Shown here: piece by piece, positions 22,048 through 34,243 of the stretch | How positions within the stretch are numbered: the first letter of the stretch is position 1 | How the letters are laid out: each line of letters starts with the position of its first letter | Origin: Gordius sp. MW1 | Lineage: Eukaryota > Nematomorpha > Gordioida > Gordea > Gordiidae | NCBI GenBank assembly: GCA_964036665.1 | Contig: OZ038530.1 | Coordinates: 21,474,001-21,538,000, forward strand | Direction: 5' to 3' | DNA length: 64,000 nt | The notes under the pieces: generated by a model | Database searches by the model: none | Told to the model about the DNA's origin: nothing | What the model saw: only the letters and a program-made list of their open reading frames with translations | Position numbers and translations under genes: made by a program

Positions 22048-24631
22048 TTAATGAGATTCCCTCAATTTGAGCAAATCTTTCATGTGCCCAGCAAGTTTGT
22101 CCCTAGCATTACCGAGCTGATCTAAAGGAATAAGTTGCTTCAATTGTTGATCTATGTGGTCAACCGTTGGTCCTTCATAGACTGGTGGTGGTTGAAAAGT
22201 GTCACTTACACTTTTTATGGTAGCCCCATACCTTTGTGCATAATCTGCCCACCCTATATTGTCATAGTATGGATTGTTTTGAAATTGAATAATGATAATT
22301 ATAAATTGTGTCTAGTAAAAATGGCGTATTATTTAAAAAATAATGTAAAGGGAGACCAGCACTGCCTATAAAGTAATAGCCTTTTGATAGGTACATGTTT
22401 TATAAAAAAAAATATCTTTTTTTCAAATACTTTTGAAAGAGTTATTTTAAAAATGCTTACACATTTTTAAATGTATCATTAAACTATATGAGCATAGGCT
22501 ATTTTTGATTGTTAGGATTATATATAAATTCTAAAAAAACTATATTATCAAAAGTTAAAGAAAATTTGAATGTAGCAACTTAGTTAAACTTCATTGGTTT
22601 TAACGAGCTATAAATTTTATCTAGTTACATTTTGCAATACAAAGTATGTGCACGTGTATAAAAAGCTGCAGACAATAAATATATTTAATTTAAGAGTATC
22701 TGTGGTAGCTTATTACTATAATGTTGTGAAAATGGGTGGTTTTTTTTGCTTAACCTTTGCTTTAACTAAGACCGATGGTTGACTATAATCTGTTTTTCAA
22801 ATTTGACTAAGCCTAGAGGATGACTAAGAAAAATAGACTGAAAAACGTAGGATATGTGTTATCAACTAAAACCAAAAATTGGCCAAACAAACCCAAAGTT
22901 TTTAACAACTCACTAGTGATATAGGTCAATGAGACGCTATGCAATTAAAAATTCCTATTTGGAAACATAAGCAAATCCTTTTTACCATTCAGCTGCCAAA
23001 GATGTATAAACCAAAAAACCTTTGGTATGGTTATGTTTAGTTGCCTAAAACTATTTAACATTTTTATCTTGAAGAGGTTTATGGCCAGCAAACAAAACTA
23101 AGCCGTTTTTACACTACTATACTATATTTTTTAAGGTTAGCCATATTTATAAGAAGTGACATAATAAATAAAGTGACTTTATAACAAAAAATGATTTTTA
23201 AAATTAAACATGATAAAGGCACTTTTCTGACATGAAAACGGAAATTAACTTACAAATTTATAATCTCTTACCATTAGCATTTAAATGGGCAACTTGAAGT
23301 GGTCCCAAAAAAGCCCATCTCAAGCATAATCCATCCGACATCACTTCATCCAAATCTTTAACTGATATTACATCTTGCTGTAATAAGGAAAAAAAAATAT
23401 TGGAGTAAATTTAGTAGGAGGATTAATAAAATTGTTCCTTTTTCAAATCTATATTTGATTGAACAAAAATTGACTACCATTTTTACTGACAAAACCTTTA
23501 GATTGCTTAAATTAATGTTTATTAAAAACACTTGACAAAAAAATAAAATATGTGCTAGCTTGTTTAAAATTATTCAAATCAAGTGACATTAGGGGAAGAA
23601 CTCAGTCAATTCAAGCTCATTTCCCCTCTAAAAACTTTTAATTACCATGGTAAAGCATAAAATAAAATTTTTTAAGACTTAATTAAATGAAATAAACAAA
23701 GTTTTTAAATAATTATATCATACTCACTTGGATAAGATTGTAGCACTCATTAAGAATAGCATACTGAAGACGATTAACTATAAATCCTGGAATCTCCACT
23801 TTTAGTACTACTGGCTTTTTACCCAAACTTTTAAAGATGTCTCTGGTAGTTTCTACAACAGAATTTTGAGTCCATGGAGATTGCACTATTTCAAGAATTG
23901 GTATAATGCCTGGTGGGTTCAACTTAAGATGAAAAAAAAAGTAAATATTTGAAGGTTTTTGATTATATTGATATGAATTGCTTTGTATATTAAGCCTTGG
24001 TATTAGAACTAAAAACACATCTAGATTGGTCTATTAAAACTCATAAACCAGAATAAATAATTTTATATAATGTATAGATCATGTTAATAATTACAGGATG
24101 GGTAACAAGCATATGACTTTTATGCTTGAGGTCTTGTGAAAGAATGGATGGAAGAATTGTGCTTGTAGAAGATGCTAATATTTGATCATCCTGCATCAAT
24201 TTATCAATTTCTGTAAAAACTTTTCTTTTTAATTCCACATTTTCATAAACACATTCCTAATTTTTTTATAATTATAAATTTTAATAATTTAAAGCTACTT
24301 TTGACTTTTATTAGTAATTAACTATAACATTAAGTTACAACTATAATATATACTAGAATAAAAAATGCATTTTGTAGGCAGGATTTTAGATCAGTAAAAA
24401 TCTTGAAATTAGTATACAAATGTTTGCAATTATCATTCTCCAGCTCCTTCTCAATAAGTTCTACACACTTTTTAAGCTGAGGAACAGATGTATCATATAA
24501 ATTTATTTTATATCCTTGTGTTCCGAACAAAAGTGCAAATGATTTACCAATCAAACCACTGAATATGGTAAATAAAATAATAAATAGATATACCTTCCAA
24601 TAATTGCCACGTTTTTATTTTCAATTCCCAT
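22048..24631 (-). CDS. CRYL1: Lambda-crystallin homologue / L-gulonate 3-dehydrogenase, 6 exons
   Basis: Exons on the minus strand: 24631-24594, 24558-24354, 24256-24095, 23922-23728, 23377-23272 and 22253-22048. They total 912 nt including the stop, or 303 residues (human 319). The protein belongs to the 3-hydroxyacyl-CoA dehydrogenase family and in vertebrates oxidises L-gulonate with NAD in the uronate cycle, in the cytosol. Visible features: Rossmann motif IIGSGLIG (10-17), ECVYENVELKRKVF (82-95), the serine-rich ASSTSTILPS loop, catalytic-type His in VTHPLNPP (132-139), VNRLQYAILNE, then LDEVMSDGLCLRWAFLGPL and HLNANGWADYAQRYG. The first intron is only 35 nt. The last intron holds two MITEs. 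The last acceptor (TATAG at 22254) was chosen because it joins G/GG in frame to WADYAQRYG. Confidence 0.95.
22724..22922. repeat. MITE, CCAGCCGTTTTT family, last intron of CRYL1
   Basis: Degenerate inverted ends (ATGTTGTGAAAATGGGTGG and GTTTTTAACAACTCACTAG) flank the internal block AAATTTGACTAAGCCTAGAG shared with the copy at 9352. Confidence 0.7.
22990..23125. repeat. MITE, CCAGCCGTTTTT family, last intron of CRYL1
   Basis: The right end GCAAACAAAACTAAGCCG then TTTTTACACTACT is recognisable; the left end is worn. Confidence 0.6.
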
Positions 24632-25249
24632 TTGAATAGCAATTATTAAAACAGATGACTCCAGCTGTAGAAAATGTAATCTCGAAATCTCCTCCAACGA
24701 CAATCTATAAACCGACTAAATGTGGGCATGTGGAATAGATCTTAATATCAAGAAAGAAGGGACTGTTGTAATATGCATATTAATACAGTGTTATTATCAA
24801 TGTTTTTATATCCTTGCCAAATATTTTGCCTCAACATATCTTACGCTACAACAAATAGAATGCGTACAATTAGCTTTTCTCCCTCTAATGCATTTTATAA
24901 ATCTAGGCTGTTAAAAACTCTCCGGCGCATTTTAAGATTAATTTTAATTTATTTCTAATTGATATAAAATTTAAAAAAACAACGCAATTTCCCAAAAATC
25001 TCATTACTGGATATATCTGTTTCCAATTTAATTTCAAAATCCTAGTTTAAAAAGGGCAAATAACCTAAGTCAAGCAAAATTATTTTTCTCTCACTTGGAC
25101 GCTCGGCATACCTTTAATACATTGCCCTCCTTATACTGGGAAATCCCCATCCTAAAGATTCCTACATCAACTGCTCCTAGCAGGTAGACGTCTACTCAAG
25201 GCAACCCCTACATTGTCTTTTTAATAAATTCAAATACATCAGGCGCGAA
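24632..25249. other. 5' flank of CRYL1, no gene seen
   Basis: AT-rich sequence. Two overlapping open frames at 24720-24958 show no domain. The promoter of the minus-strand CRYL1 gene should lie here, but no element is distinct. Confidence 0.5.
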
Positions 25250-25830
25250 AAAGTAAATGCCCTTTTCAATCTTTTTAAAAAGCTAATACTCCGTCCGTTT
25301 GAGAGTCGTCTAACACTTCTTTAACATATTTTTATGTATTTTATAAAAAAAATTATCATTATTTGATACATAATTGTAAAATTTAATAAATTCCTTATAC
25401 GTGAGTATATTTGTGCTGCCCAGTGTAACCTGTAGGTAACACCCCTTTTTTTCTCAACGTAAATAATTTTTTAAAAGCTAATACCCCGTCCGTTTGAGAG
25501 TCGTCTAACACTTCGTTGGAAGGAAGGATGCAACCCGACAACTCTACTCTAATCCCTTGGCAAAATGGTTTACACTTTAAATAGGATCCTTATATAGACA
25601 TTTCACCCCGTTCAACCAAAATAACATTGCTCTGACCCTCTTGGACGCCCGTAAAACGGCCCAATATCAGGCCATCCTACCTTCAAATATTTTTATCCCT
25701 AGTGTTGCTTTATGTTATGGAACTTTTGAACCAGCGCCATGAAACTTTTTAAAGATATTAGCCGGCGCTTCCCAGTCTCTAAATATTTCACCAACTTAAA
25801 CAAAAAATAGGTATTTTAATCGCTTCATAC
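25250..25830 (+). mobile_element. 3' relic of the PD-(D/E)XK-type RT element
   Basis: From about 25490 the plus strand reads, with stops and shifts, LESSNTSLEGRM, QPDNSTLIPWQNGLHFK, a shortened D-x-T-x-x-D zone, RKTAQYQAILPSNIF and RRFPVSKYFTN, matching the copy at 45938-46285. A 45-bp stretch with GTCCGTTTGAGAGTCGTC is repeated directly at about 25285 and 25487. Confidence 0.7.
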
Positions 25831-26298
25831 TAAACGGATGATATATTCGACGATTTCGAATTATGATTTATTTATTTTTATTTTTTACCTGCTTTTATAT
25901 TATATATATACAGTCAAAATCGCTTAAGTGAGAATTTCTGGGCCTTAATTTAAAAAAAATTCTCATTTAAGCGATTTTTAGCACTTATACGATTAATTTA
26001 ATTATTTATTTAATTTATGAAGGTTTTGCACTCGTGCTATATTTATGAAGCTATAGATTCCAAAAATTAATATCCGTAACATAATTTATGTATATATACA
26101 TAAATTATTTAGATAAAGTTAATATTTTAAGCATACTTAACTTATGCACTTTTAATGCAAATCAGCAACAGCTGACATGTGTTGCATACATTTAAAATTT
26201 ATAAATTTTCTAATGTATGAAACAATCTAGATATTGGCCCTCAAGCCCAAAAAAGTGGGAAAACATCTTTCCACGTTTTCCGGCGACAAACCGCTTCT

Positions 26299-26686
26299 GT
26301 TCAAAATAACGACAGTATCATAATACTGACAACCATTATATGTATATAATAAAATATATAGAATTATATGTAAGCAATTTCTACCTACTTATTATAATAT
26401 ATTAAACACTAAATTATATAATTAACAAAGAAAAGTTATTATAAAATTACTTAATCTTATTAAGTGTTATATACTTGTGCATTCCATGAGGAGTATAGCT
26501 TGAAATATATTCAATACTAAATTATATAATTAAGTATTACAAGTTAGTCTGGTAAAGGGTGCTATATAATTAAGTGTATATAATAAACTATATGTAATAA
26601 TATAAAAGCAATTTATACATACTTAATATATTAAATACTAATTTTTTATGGTTGTCGTTATTATGATACTGTCGTTATTTTGAACA
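26299..26686. repeat. Inverted-repeat MITE nested in the Tigger element
   Basis: The arm GTTCAAAATAACGACAGTAT at about 26300-26338 pairs with ATGGTTGTCGTTATTATGAT to TTTTGAACA at 26648-26686. Outer GGCGACAAAC/CCGACAAACGTG flanks extend the symmetry. The interior is AT-rich with short repeats of ACTAAATTATATAATTAA. Confidence 0.75.
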
Positions 26687-27159
26687 TGATTCCGACAAAC
26701 GTGAAGCATTTTTTATGAGGCAGAAAATTGCAATTACCATTTGTAAATACAATCCAATCGCGATATATGAATGTTTTCCTGATATTTATAATAATGTATA
26801 ATCAAATTTAATTTTATTTAAGATGATTCAAAAATAAAGTATATTATATTAAAAAAAATATTTGATTTATATTTGTCTTATTTATACATTCTATATTAAT
26901 ATCCAATCAGAGGATATATATTCTAAAATTTACTATTTTAATAGTATGTTTGTTAAATTTTATAATAAACTTATGAAATCTTAAATGAATTTATATCATG
27001 TATTATAAATAAATCTTTGTTTTGTACTTGTCTTATATTTGCATATCTTAGATTATTACTAAAAATGGTTTCTTCACATTTGAAATAAAACTAAACAATG
27101 GACAAAAATTACTGTGATAAGTTTATTTAAATATACAAATTATTTAGTAAAATATTGTG

Positions 27160-27913
27160 TTATAAGTTGCTGATGACTTTCACATTTAAAGAGTTTATTT
27201 TCAATAAGGATTCAAATAAAGATCTTGTCATCCAGGACTTTTTGTTTGAATAGTAATTAACTGGTATTATTTTATTTTTAAAGCACCGTGGCTTTTGGTA
27301 TTTTCCAATAACAAACATTTGTTTGTCAGTGCCTGTCTGATTTGTTAAAAAAAGTATGGTGAGTCTTTCTTTATTTGATTTTAAACCCATGACTTTTTCG
27401 GTATCAAAAGCAAAAGTGCTTTTGCTTCCAGCTTTGTAAAATAAACCTGTTTCATCACAATTGTAAATATTATCTGGATCAAAGGCTAATTAAAAATTAT
27501 AATAAAAACTTGATCATTGATGATAAAAATATTAATTTAAAAAATTTACCTTCATTAAAATGATTTGAAAAAGATTTAGCCTTTGTAAGAAGCAAAGGAC
27601 CATTAATTGCACATTGTTTTGAACTAATTTCAGAGAACCATTTTAGAAGGGCTTGTTCTGTCTTTATATATTGTGCTATGTAAATTAAATAATTTTTATT
27701 TATACAAACAATATTACTTTTTCTTTGTCTTTTTTTATTGAGAGATATGTTATTAGAAGCAGTCGTTTTCAAATCGGTAGCATTTTTGCATATACGGTAT
27801 ATTGTTCCTAATCCCGCATTGTAATTTTTGGCTAAAGTTGATTTACTGGTAAGTTTGGCTTCTTCTATAATTTTCAACTTTTCATGATAAGTTAAATTTT
27901 TTTTCATTCTCAC
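27160..27913 (-). CDS. Tigger-type transposase, spliced, C-terminally truncated
   Basis: Two exons on the minus strand (27913-27550 and 27485-27160) join in frame at AAG/GTAAAT and TTAG/CC to give 229 residues. Exon 1 encodes the N-terminal CENP-B/psq-type helix-turn-helix (MRMKKNLTYHEKLKIIEEAK; GLGTIYRICKN) and a second DNA-binding part ending LTKAKSFSNHFNE. Exon 2 starts the DDE catalytic domain: DNIYNCDETGLFY, with the first catalytic Asp, then GLKSNKERLTILF, GKYQKPRCF and NKKSWMTRSLFESLL. It stops where the family continues to the second and third acidic residues, so it cannot be a complete nuclease. The frame is otherwise intact, which implies fairly recent activity, a domesticated DNA-binding role, or simply a recent break. 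Confidence 0.85.
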
Positions 27914-28111
27914 TTAACCACATATTATCAAGTATAAAAATAATAAAATACCTTTAAAATTTTCCTAGTAATGCGATTTTTATCACTTATACAATTCTCA
28001 CTTGTAAATATATTTTGCGCAAAATTAAAACGATGTGTTCAAAATATCGCGGTTATTTATCATTTATAAATATTACCATTTATCCGATTCTCACTTATAC
28101 AATTTCGACTG

Positions 28112-28545
28112 TATTTCATGTTTTACTTCGCCTTTATAATTTTTCTACCGAATAAACAAAAGGTTAATCATATAAATTTGTCAATTTTTCTTTAATAATG
28201 TTTTTCCCCTCTACTCCACCATCTATGGCTATTAACTTATTCAATTATTTTCGCGGATAAAATTTTGGTGGCTTTACCTTGTTTTGAGCTAATATTAATT
28301 TATATTTTTTATAAAGTAAGAAAGGAGAACATTTTTTACTAAAAAATATTCGCTGTTAAAGAGGACATGTAAGCTCAAACATCTTAAATAATTCTTAGAC
28401 TAAAAGGCCTTATTTATTATCCGCATCTTAGAAATAATTATGGTAGTCCCAATTTTAATTCTGATAATGATAATAATAATTATCCCAACCGTTACAAAAT
28501 TAATAATAATAATTATCAAAATCTTTACAAAGCAAGTACTAATTA
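28112..28545. other. Intergenic AT-rich stretch
   Basis: It contains an (AAT)n-like patch near 28450-28520. No gene is seen. Confidence 0.6.
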
Positions 28546-29607
28546 CACAGGTTTACAAATTTTGACTTTGTGATTCCATCCTGCAATCGGACCAATAATC
28601 CTGATAGAGAATTTTGCGCTGATCACAAATATATTTTTAGTTTTCTTCCAAAACCTCCAGTTTTTTAGATAAATGAGGTTAAAGGTGTAAAAAATGGCCT
28701 TTTTTTATGTATTTTGAAGTTAAATACCAACGCCATTTTAAATTTATATTGAACAAAAAATAGTGTTTTGTGTAGATTTAAGTCTCATCTCCCCTTGTAT
28801 TAATTTATTTTTTTTATTTCATCTCTATATTTAAATTTATACGCGTTCGTGAAACCCTTCCCCTTATCAAATTCGTCCCACTATGTCTAGAAAAAGGAGT
28901 ACATTAGAGTACATACTGCGTACACGATGTTTACTAACACATATCTCTCTCCCTTCACCTACTCTCCTCTCTTTCTCCTCCATTCCCGCCCCCTTCATGT
29001 GTGCTTGGATAGATATGGGGGCGGGAGCGGAAGAGATGGAGAAAGGGAGAGAGATATGTGCTAGTAGGTGCCCTATCAACTCGCCGAAAACATTCTCGCC
29101 GAATTTAATGTCCCCCAGCTTAAAATCGTCCCCCATTCAACCAATCACAAATTGGGGGACCTTTTTTAGCTGGGGGACATTAAATTCTGCGAGATTGTTT
29201 TCGGCAAGTTGACGGGCCACCGTGTTAGTAAACAGCGCGTGTGTAATATGTACTCTAATGTACTCCTCTTTCCAGACATAGTGGGACGAATTTAGATAAA
29301 GGGAAGGGGTTCACGTAAACGCTTATAAATTTAAATATAGAGGTGAAATAGAAAAAAAATTTATACAAGGGGAGATGAGACTTAAATCTAAACAAACCCA
29401 CTAATTTTTTTCAATATAAATTCAAAATGGCGTTGGTATTTAACTTCAAAATACCTAAAAAAAAGGCCATTTTTTACACCTTTAACCTCATTTATCTAAA
29501 AAACTGGAGGTTTTAGAAAAAAAACTAAAAACATATTTGTGATCAGCGCAAAATTTTCTATCACGATTATTGGTCCGATTGCAGGATGGTTTTTTTGTAG
29601 ACCTGTG
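28546..29607. mobile_element. Foldback element with nested inner hairpins
   Basis: Two arms of nearly 390 bp (28546-28940 and 29222-29607) are inverted copies, starting CACAGGTTTACAAA and ending ACCTGTG. They share AATGGCGTTGGTATTTAACT and AGTACATTAGAGTACATA in inverted form. The centre holds two further hairpins: 28942-29057 (ATCTCTCTCCCTT against AAAGGGAGAGAGAT) and 29066-29222 (GCCGAAAACATTCTCG with TTTAATGTCCCCCAGC against its inverted copy). Open frames across the centre are by-products of the symmetry. Confidence 0.88.
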
Positions 29608-29917
29608 AATCTGAACCTCTAGGGTTTTGGATATCAACTCCCAATAACTATAATAAATATGCCTTCATCGTCAAATAAGTAAAATTATAAAGTAAACGAG
29701 ACAAAACATTGTGCTGATAGGTGTGTAGGGCATGTCTATCGTGGGAACGCAGTCGCTGTAAGGCAGGCTGCGCATGATTGCCTAGTGCCATCTCACTCAC
29801 GCATTAAAATTAAAATGGACCAGGACAAGATCAATTGTTTTAATGCATCGAATACCCTGTCTGCGGTGATAGATATTGACAATAAAAATTGTCTCAATTA
29901 GAGTAAATTCAAATGAT
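29608..29917. other. Short intergenic stretch
   Basis: No gene or clear repeat is seen. Confidence 0.5.
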
Positions 29918-32640
29918 ATACTTAAATTTTGTCTTGCTAGACGCTTATCTTATTATCAAAGATAAAGTAGATACTTTAATAAAAAATGGGCTAAAGGACG
30001 AAGTGATTGAGCCCATAGATTATTTGGAAATGGGCTACACCTTTAGTATGGGTCGAAAAACCTGATGGAACGATATAAGCTGCGCTGACTATAGAGTTAC
30101 AATTAGTAATATTATTGAATTAAAATACCCGCTGCCAATTTCGTAAAATTACATGGAACTAAATTTTTTCGAAAATAGATCTGGCTAACGCGTTTCTACA
30201 ATTATAGACGAATGGTAGTCACGGCTTTTAACAATTAATACTGCTGCCGGACACTTGAAATTCAAAAGATTATTTTTGATTACCTTTTGGTTTAAGCGTT
30301 TCAGCCATTATTTTTCGACAAACAATGGCTTCTATTTTTAGTAATATAGACGACATTATAATTTATTTAGACGACATTTTAACGGCCGAAAAAACTAAAG
30401 AAGAACACGATAGTCGCCTTCTCAAAGTTCTTGATTTAACTAAATTAAAAGTCTTAGTTAGGAATGTATTTTTGGATTGAGCAGATCCTATATTTAGGTC
30501 CATTTTAAGTAATGTAATGGTAATATTCAACCTAAGTATGACAAGGTTTTTGCAATCAAGGATATAAAATTACCAACTAATTAAAAATAACTATTGTCAT
30601 TTTTGAGCGTAATGATTTGTTAAAGCCGCTTTATTAATAAATATATGTGATTGGTCGGATTATATGAATTTGCCAATAAGCCTGTTTCATTTAATTGGGA
30701 CAAAACTCATACAGATAATTTTAATTTTTAGAAAAGAGTTGATGCGTTGAACGTAGGCATCGGCGGTGCATTATGTCAAGTCGAGGTCCAGCGATGATGT
30801 GCGGATTACAGCGATGTCGCGAATTTTGATAGGTAAATCATTTACTGTAATCACGGATCACAAACCTCTAGTTGCTTTATTCAAGAAGGCTAACGATGAA
30901 CTACTAATGTCTGGTAGACTTAGAGCCCTGCACGGGCAGCCCAAAACCCGACCCCGGTCCGGCCCGAATCGGGCCGAATTTTATAAAATAATCGGGCCTC
31001 GGGCTCGGGTCGGGCCTGATGCGGCGGCCCCACCCAAGGCCCAACACGGGCCTTAATTGGACTAAAGCAAATTAATCTTTTATAAAATAGGATTTAAAAA
31101 CTCAACTTGATAAATAATTATTTTCGCACAGCGTACATTATTAAGCTTCAAAATTTCAACTTTTTTCCCTTGTCTATTATAATATAACTGACCTGAATCG
31201 CAAATCTTATTCTAATATCTAAATATATTCAAAGTAGCTCTTACAACTTTAAAAATAAGATAAGTAGATATTTCAAAAACATTTTTATTTTGAACTGTTA
31301 AAAATATATTTTATAACGTAAAATTTTTAGCATTAAATGATTAGCTGAATAAATTGTTACGAGTGATTTTTTATCTCAAACTTATCCTAGTTGTAAATTA
31401 CGAGTAATAGCCATCTTTTTACATTTAGATGGTGAAATAATTTTCATAAATATAATTTTTCAAAGATTTAATTTGAAAAATCGGGTCGGGCTCGGGTCTG
31501 GCCAAAAATTAAAAAAAAATTGGGCTCGGGCCGGGCTCGGGCCGGGCTTGGGCAGAAGAGATATCATTTTGCAGGGCTCTAGGTAGACTACAATGTTGGC
31601 TAGTTATGTTATAAAATTTTACCTTAACTAAAATTCTGCAAAGGTGAAGGCAATTCTTTGGCTGATATCGCATTTGGGAGCGAGCAACATCGAAGCTGAA
31701 AATAGTCCTTTATCATGCGATATTGTCGGAGGCCAGGTGATAAATGCTATTAAAATTTTGGATTTAAATGATATAACCAAAAGCAATGCAGACCCTGATC
31801 TAGTTAAAGTAAAAAATATTGCACTAGGCTTGGACCATGATATTAACATATTAATACGCTTTAACGGGTTATAAACTAAATGTATTTAAAAAACTACGTG
31901 CTAAAAAAGACATGAAAGGTAAGTTGTCCCTAATATACTTCGTCAGGATGTGTTGATTGTTCTACATCAAGGTCATGCAGGTATAATTAAAATTAAGGGA
32001 CTAGCTAGACAATATGTTGGCCAAAAATTAAACCAAGAAAGCATCGTCAAGCAGTGCGGGCCCTGTAAGCTGGACGCACCAATGCCGCGAAGGAATAATA
32101 AGGCTAGATGACCACGTCTTAAGTCTCCGTGAGAGAGAATACACATTGATTTTTAACGTTTTATATTGAATGTTAATGCATATTTTAGTTAGACCAAATT
32201 CAAAACCCTTTTCATGTCAGGTAAAGTAGCGATATATATACTTTAAAAAATTATTTTGCGCTTACGGATTACCTACGGACATTGTTACAGACGATGGGAA
32301 GGTTTTTGTAAGCGTAGAATTTAAAAATCTTTGTTTGGAAATTTAAAATTAACCGTTTACTAACGCCTCCTTAACACCCTAGCTAAAGCGGGCAAGAAAA
32401 AGGTTGTGTGAATTGTTAAAAATTATAATTAAGGGTAGCTAAAGAGACAAAGGGACGTATATGGCTGTTAAGATTATATCTCCACGATATCCTAATCGCC
32501 CGTCAGCTTAGACTATAGACTGCTCATGCCATATGTTAAATATGGGTAATTGTGTGTCTAATTTTCCTCCATTTTGAAGAGTATATTTGTTGTATTTTAA
32601 CCTGTAATTTTGCCCTATAACAGTCAATTTACCTTCCTCA
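29918..32640 (+). mobile_element. Decayed Ty3/Gypsy-type pol region
   Basis: Many stops and frameshifts, but pieces come in pol order. The reverse transcriptase has a KNGLKDEVIEPIDYLEMGYT segment, a LPFGLSVSAIIFRQTMASIF segment and an IIIYLDDIL catalytic box (about 30350-30385). The RNase H piece has DALNVGIGGALCQ and ITDHKPLVALF (about 30745-30885). The integrase has a zinc-binding LHQGHAGIIK ... CGPCKLDA piece (31960-32075) and a very worn core to about 32640. Gag, protease and LTRs were not recognised. It is interrupted at 30921-31581 by another element. Not functional. Confidence 0.75.
30921..31581. mobile_element. hAT-like non-autonomous element, CGGGC-rich ends, exact 8-bp TSD
   Basis: The terminal inverted repeats are TAGAGCCCTGC (30921-30931) and its complement GCAGGGCTCTA (31571-31581). 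The 8-bp target duplication GGTAGACT flanks both sides (30913-30920 and 31582-31589). Subterminal zones are arrays of CGGGC/GGGCTCGG motifs around an AT-rich core. The insertion splits the RNase H region of the Gypsy relic. No transposase is present. Confidence 0.92.
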
Positions 32641-33240
32641 CTAGTTTATAAATTAAAAAAACGTCAATAAATTAATATTATACAAAATATTGATGGCACT
32701 ATATTATTAAACAAACTTTAATCGCAGTTTTTACATTTTTAATTTTTATGTATTTTTTAAATGATATTTATTTTAAAATGCTGTTTTTGATATCTACCCA
32801 CTTAAAAACTTTTTTATTTACTTTTTTAAAATTATTTAATTTGCGAAAATTACTACTTTCTATATGCTCACAACGTTACAATCCTCGTTTCAAAATGGTG
32901 GAAAAAAGCGTACACATTTTGTGCGCTGATGAGCAGTCTATCTAGTCTATGCCCGTCAGTAAGCTACGAATTTTTAGAAAGAAAGTTGAGGTATCCGCAT
33001 GACTCATTGTTTGTAAATATGTATGTATTTCACTTGATATGGACCAATTTATTTTAAAAGATTTTATATTGTTAAAAAATTTCAATTCTTCCACAATAAT
33101 TTCTTTTATACTCTAAACTATAAATATATATAATTTTATATAAATACAACAAATATTAAATGTTTGAACATTTTAATTTTCATGAAAATCTATAAAACAA
33201 TTATTTGTGGGCGTAAACATAAATATTAGCCATTTAATAA
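32641..33240. other. AT-rich stretch, no gene
   Basis: The open frame at 32748-32945 has no recognisable domain. Confidence 0.55.
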
Positions 33241-33413
33241 AATAAAAAACTTAGCATTTTAAAATAAAAAACTTAGCATTTCCTTTAAAATACTTAGCAT
33301 TTAGATTAAAAAACTTAGCATAAAATACTTAGCATTTTTTAATAAAATATTTAGCACATTAATTAAAATACTTAGCAATTTGTAATTATTTACTTAGCAG
33401 TTAAATGATACCC
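33241..33413. repeat. Terminal minisatellite of a Mutator-like element (solo end)
   Basis: About nine units of the ACTTAGCA motif spaced by A/T-rich linkers end in AATTTGTAATTATTTACTTA then GCAGTTAAATGATACCC. This is the same end as at 50200-50297. The opposite arm was not found upstream, so it may be a solo terminus. Confidence 0.75.
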
Positions 33414-33895
33414 TTTTAAATATACCTAAATCATTATTTTGGGTTGACAGAAACTCCTCATCAGACGATTCACTTAAATTTGAATCTTCATTATCATTTA
33501 ATTCTAAAAATATAAAACTCAAATAAAATACCTTATTTGCATAATGTGTCTTTAAAGCAACATATGATTATTACAAAATATAATTATCAAAATAAATAAT
33601 TATATATGATTTACTTTCATAAAATTAATTTTTACCTTTATTTATCTAATTTTAATGTTTTGAAATTTGTCAAATATGTTATTTACCTTTACGATGGGTA
33701 GAAAATTGAGAAGAAAAATTTTATAAAAAAATCGCCATTTTTAAAAAAGGGTTTTAATAAAATGCTAAATTAAAAATATATAATAGATCACGTGGGTCAT
33801 ATTAACATTCGAATCGAAAATATGGATTATGGCTTTACATACACACCATGCAAGTGATTTAAAATTTAATTATAAAATATTTATTATATAATTTG
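33414..33895. other. AT-rich stretch, no gene
   Basis: Nothing identifiable. Confidence 0.5.
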
Positions 33896-33981
33896 TGGTA
33901 TGTGGATTGAGATACACAGTATGCAAATCCTTAATTGCATAATGTGTATTTATGCATACTGTGTATTTTAATCCACATACC
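33896..33981. repeat. Hairpin, about 37-bp stems
   Basis: GGTATGTGGATT and GATACACAGTATGCA on the left pair with ATGCATACTGTGTAT and AATCCACATACC on the right. Confidence 0.8.
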
Positions 33982-34243
33982 GTTTATCTTCTAAGAAATT
34001 TAGAATTTTTTTAAAAAAAGTGAGCCATGAGATTATCAATAATATCGAGAGAAATTAGTTTGCCAAAAAAAAATCCTTCTAACATAGTTCATGCAATACA
34101 GGGTTAATTTCATCTAATTCTCCTAATAATTTATTGCTTAATAATTCAATCGTAAATAGACACTTTTTTATGTAAAATGTTTTTATTAGGTAAAAATGAT
34201 AGATGAAATATATAATAAACGAGCATAAAATAATATTATAAAT

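Larger units (their letters stand above)
25911..28111 (-). mobile_element. Tigger/pogo-type DNA transposon
   Basis: The left end CAGTCAAAATCGCTTAAGTG and the inverted right end CAGTCGAAATTGTATAAGTG are terminal inverted repeats, flanked on both sides by the TA dinucleotide (25909-25910 and 28112-28113) expected for the Tc1/mariner-pogo superfamily. Sub-terminal GTGAGAAT motifs repeat inside. A transposase gene lies on the minus strand (27160-27913), and the stretch 25911-27159 is mostly non-coding with a nested inverted-repeat element. Confidence 0.88.

Noticed and set aside
21937..22371. Two plus-strand open frames
   Set aside because: They lie opposite the last CRYL1 exon and its intron; the minus strand has the conserved protein.
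28867..29212. Open frames on both strands (about 89 and 109 codons)
   Set aside because: They read the complementary stems of the nested hairpins and are produced by symmetry.
30766..31056. A 96-codon frame joining an RNase H-like piece to a proline/arginine-rich tail
   Set aside because: The frame crosses the left boundary of the inserted hAT-like element, so the fusion is accidental.
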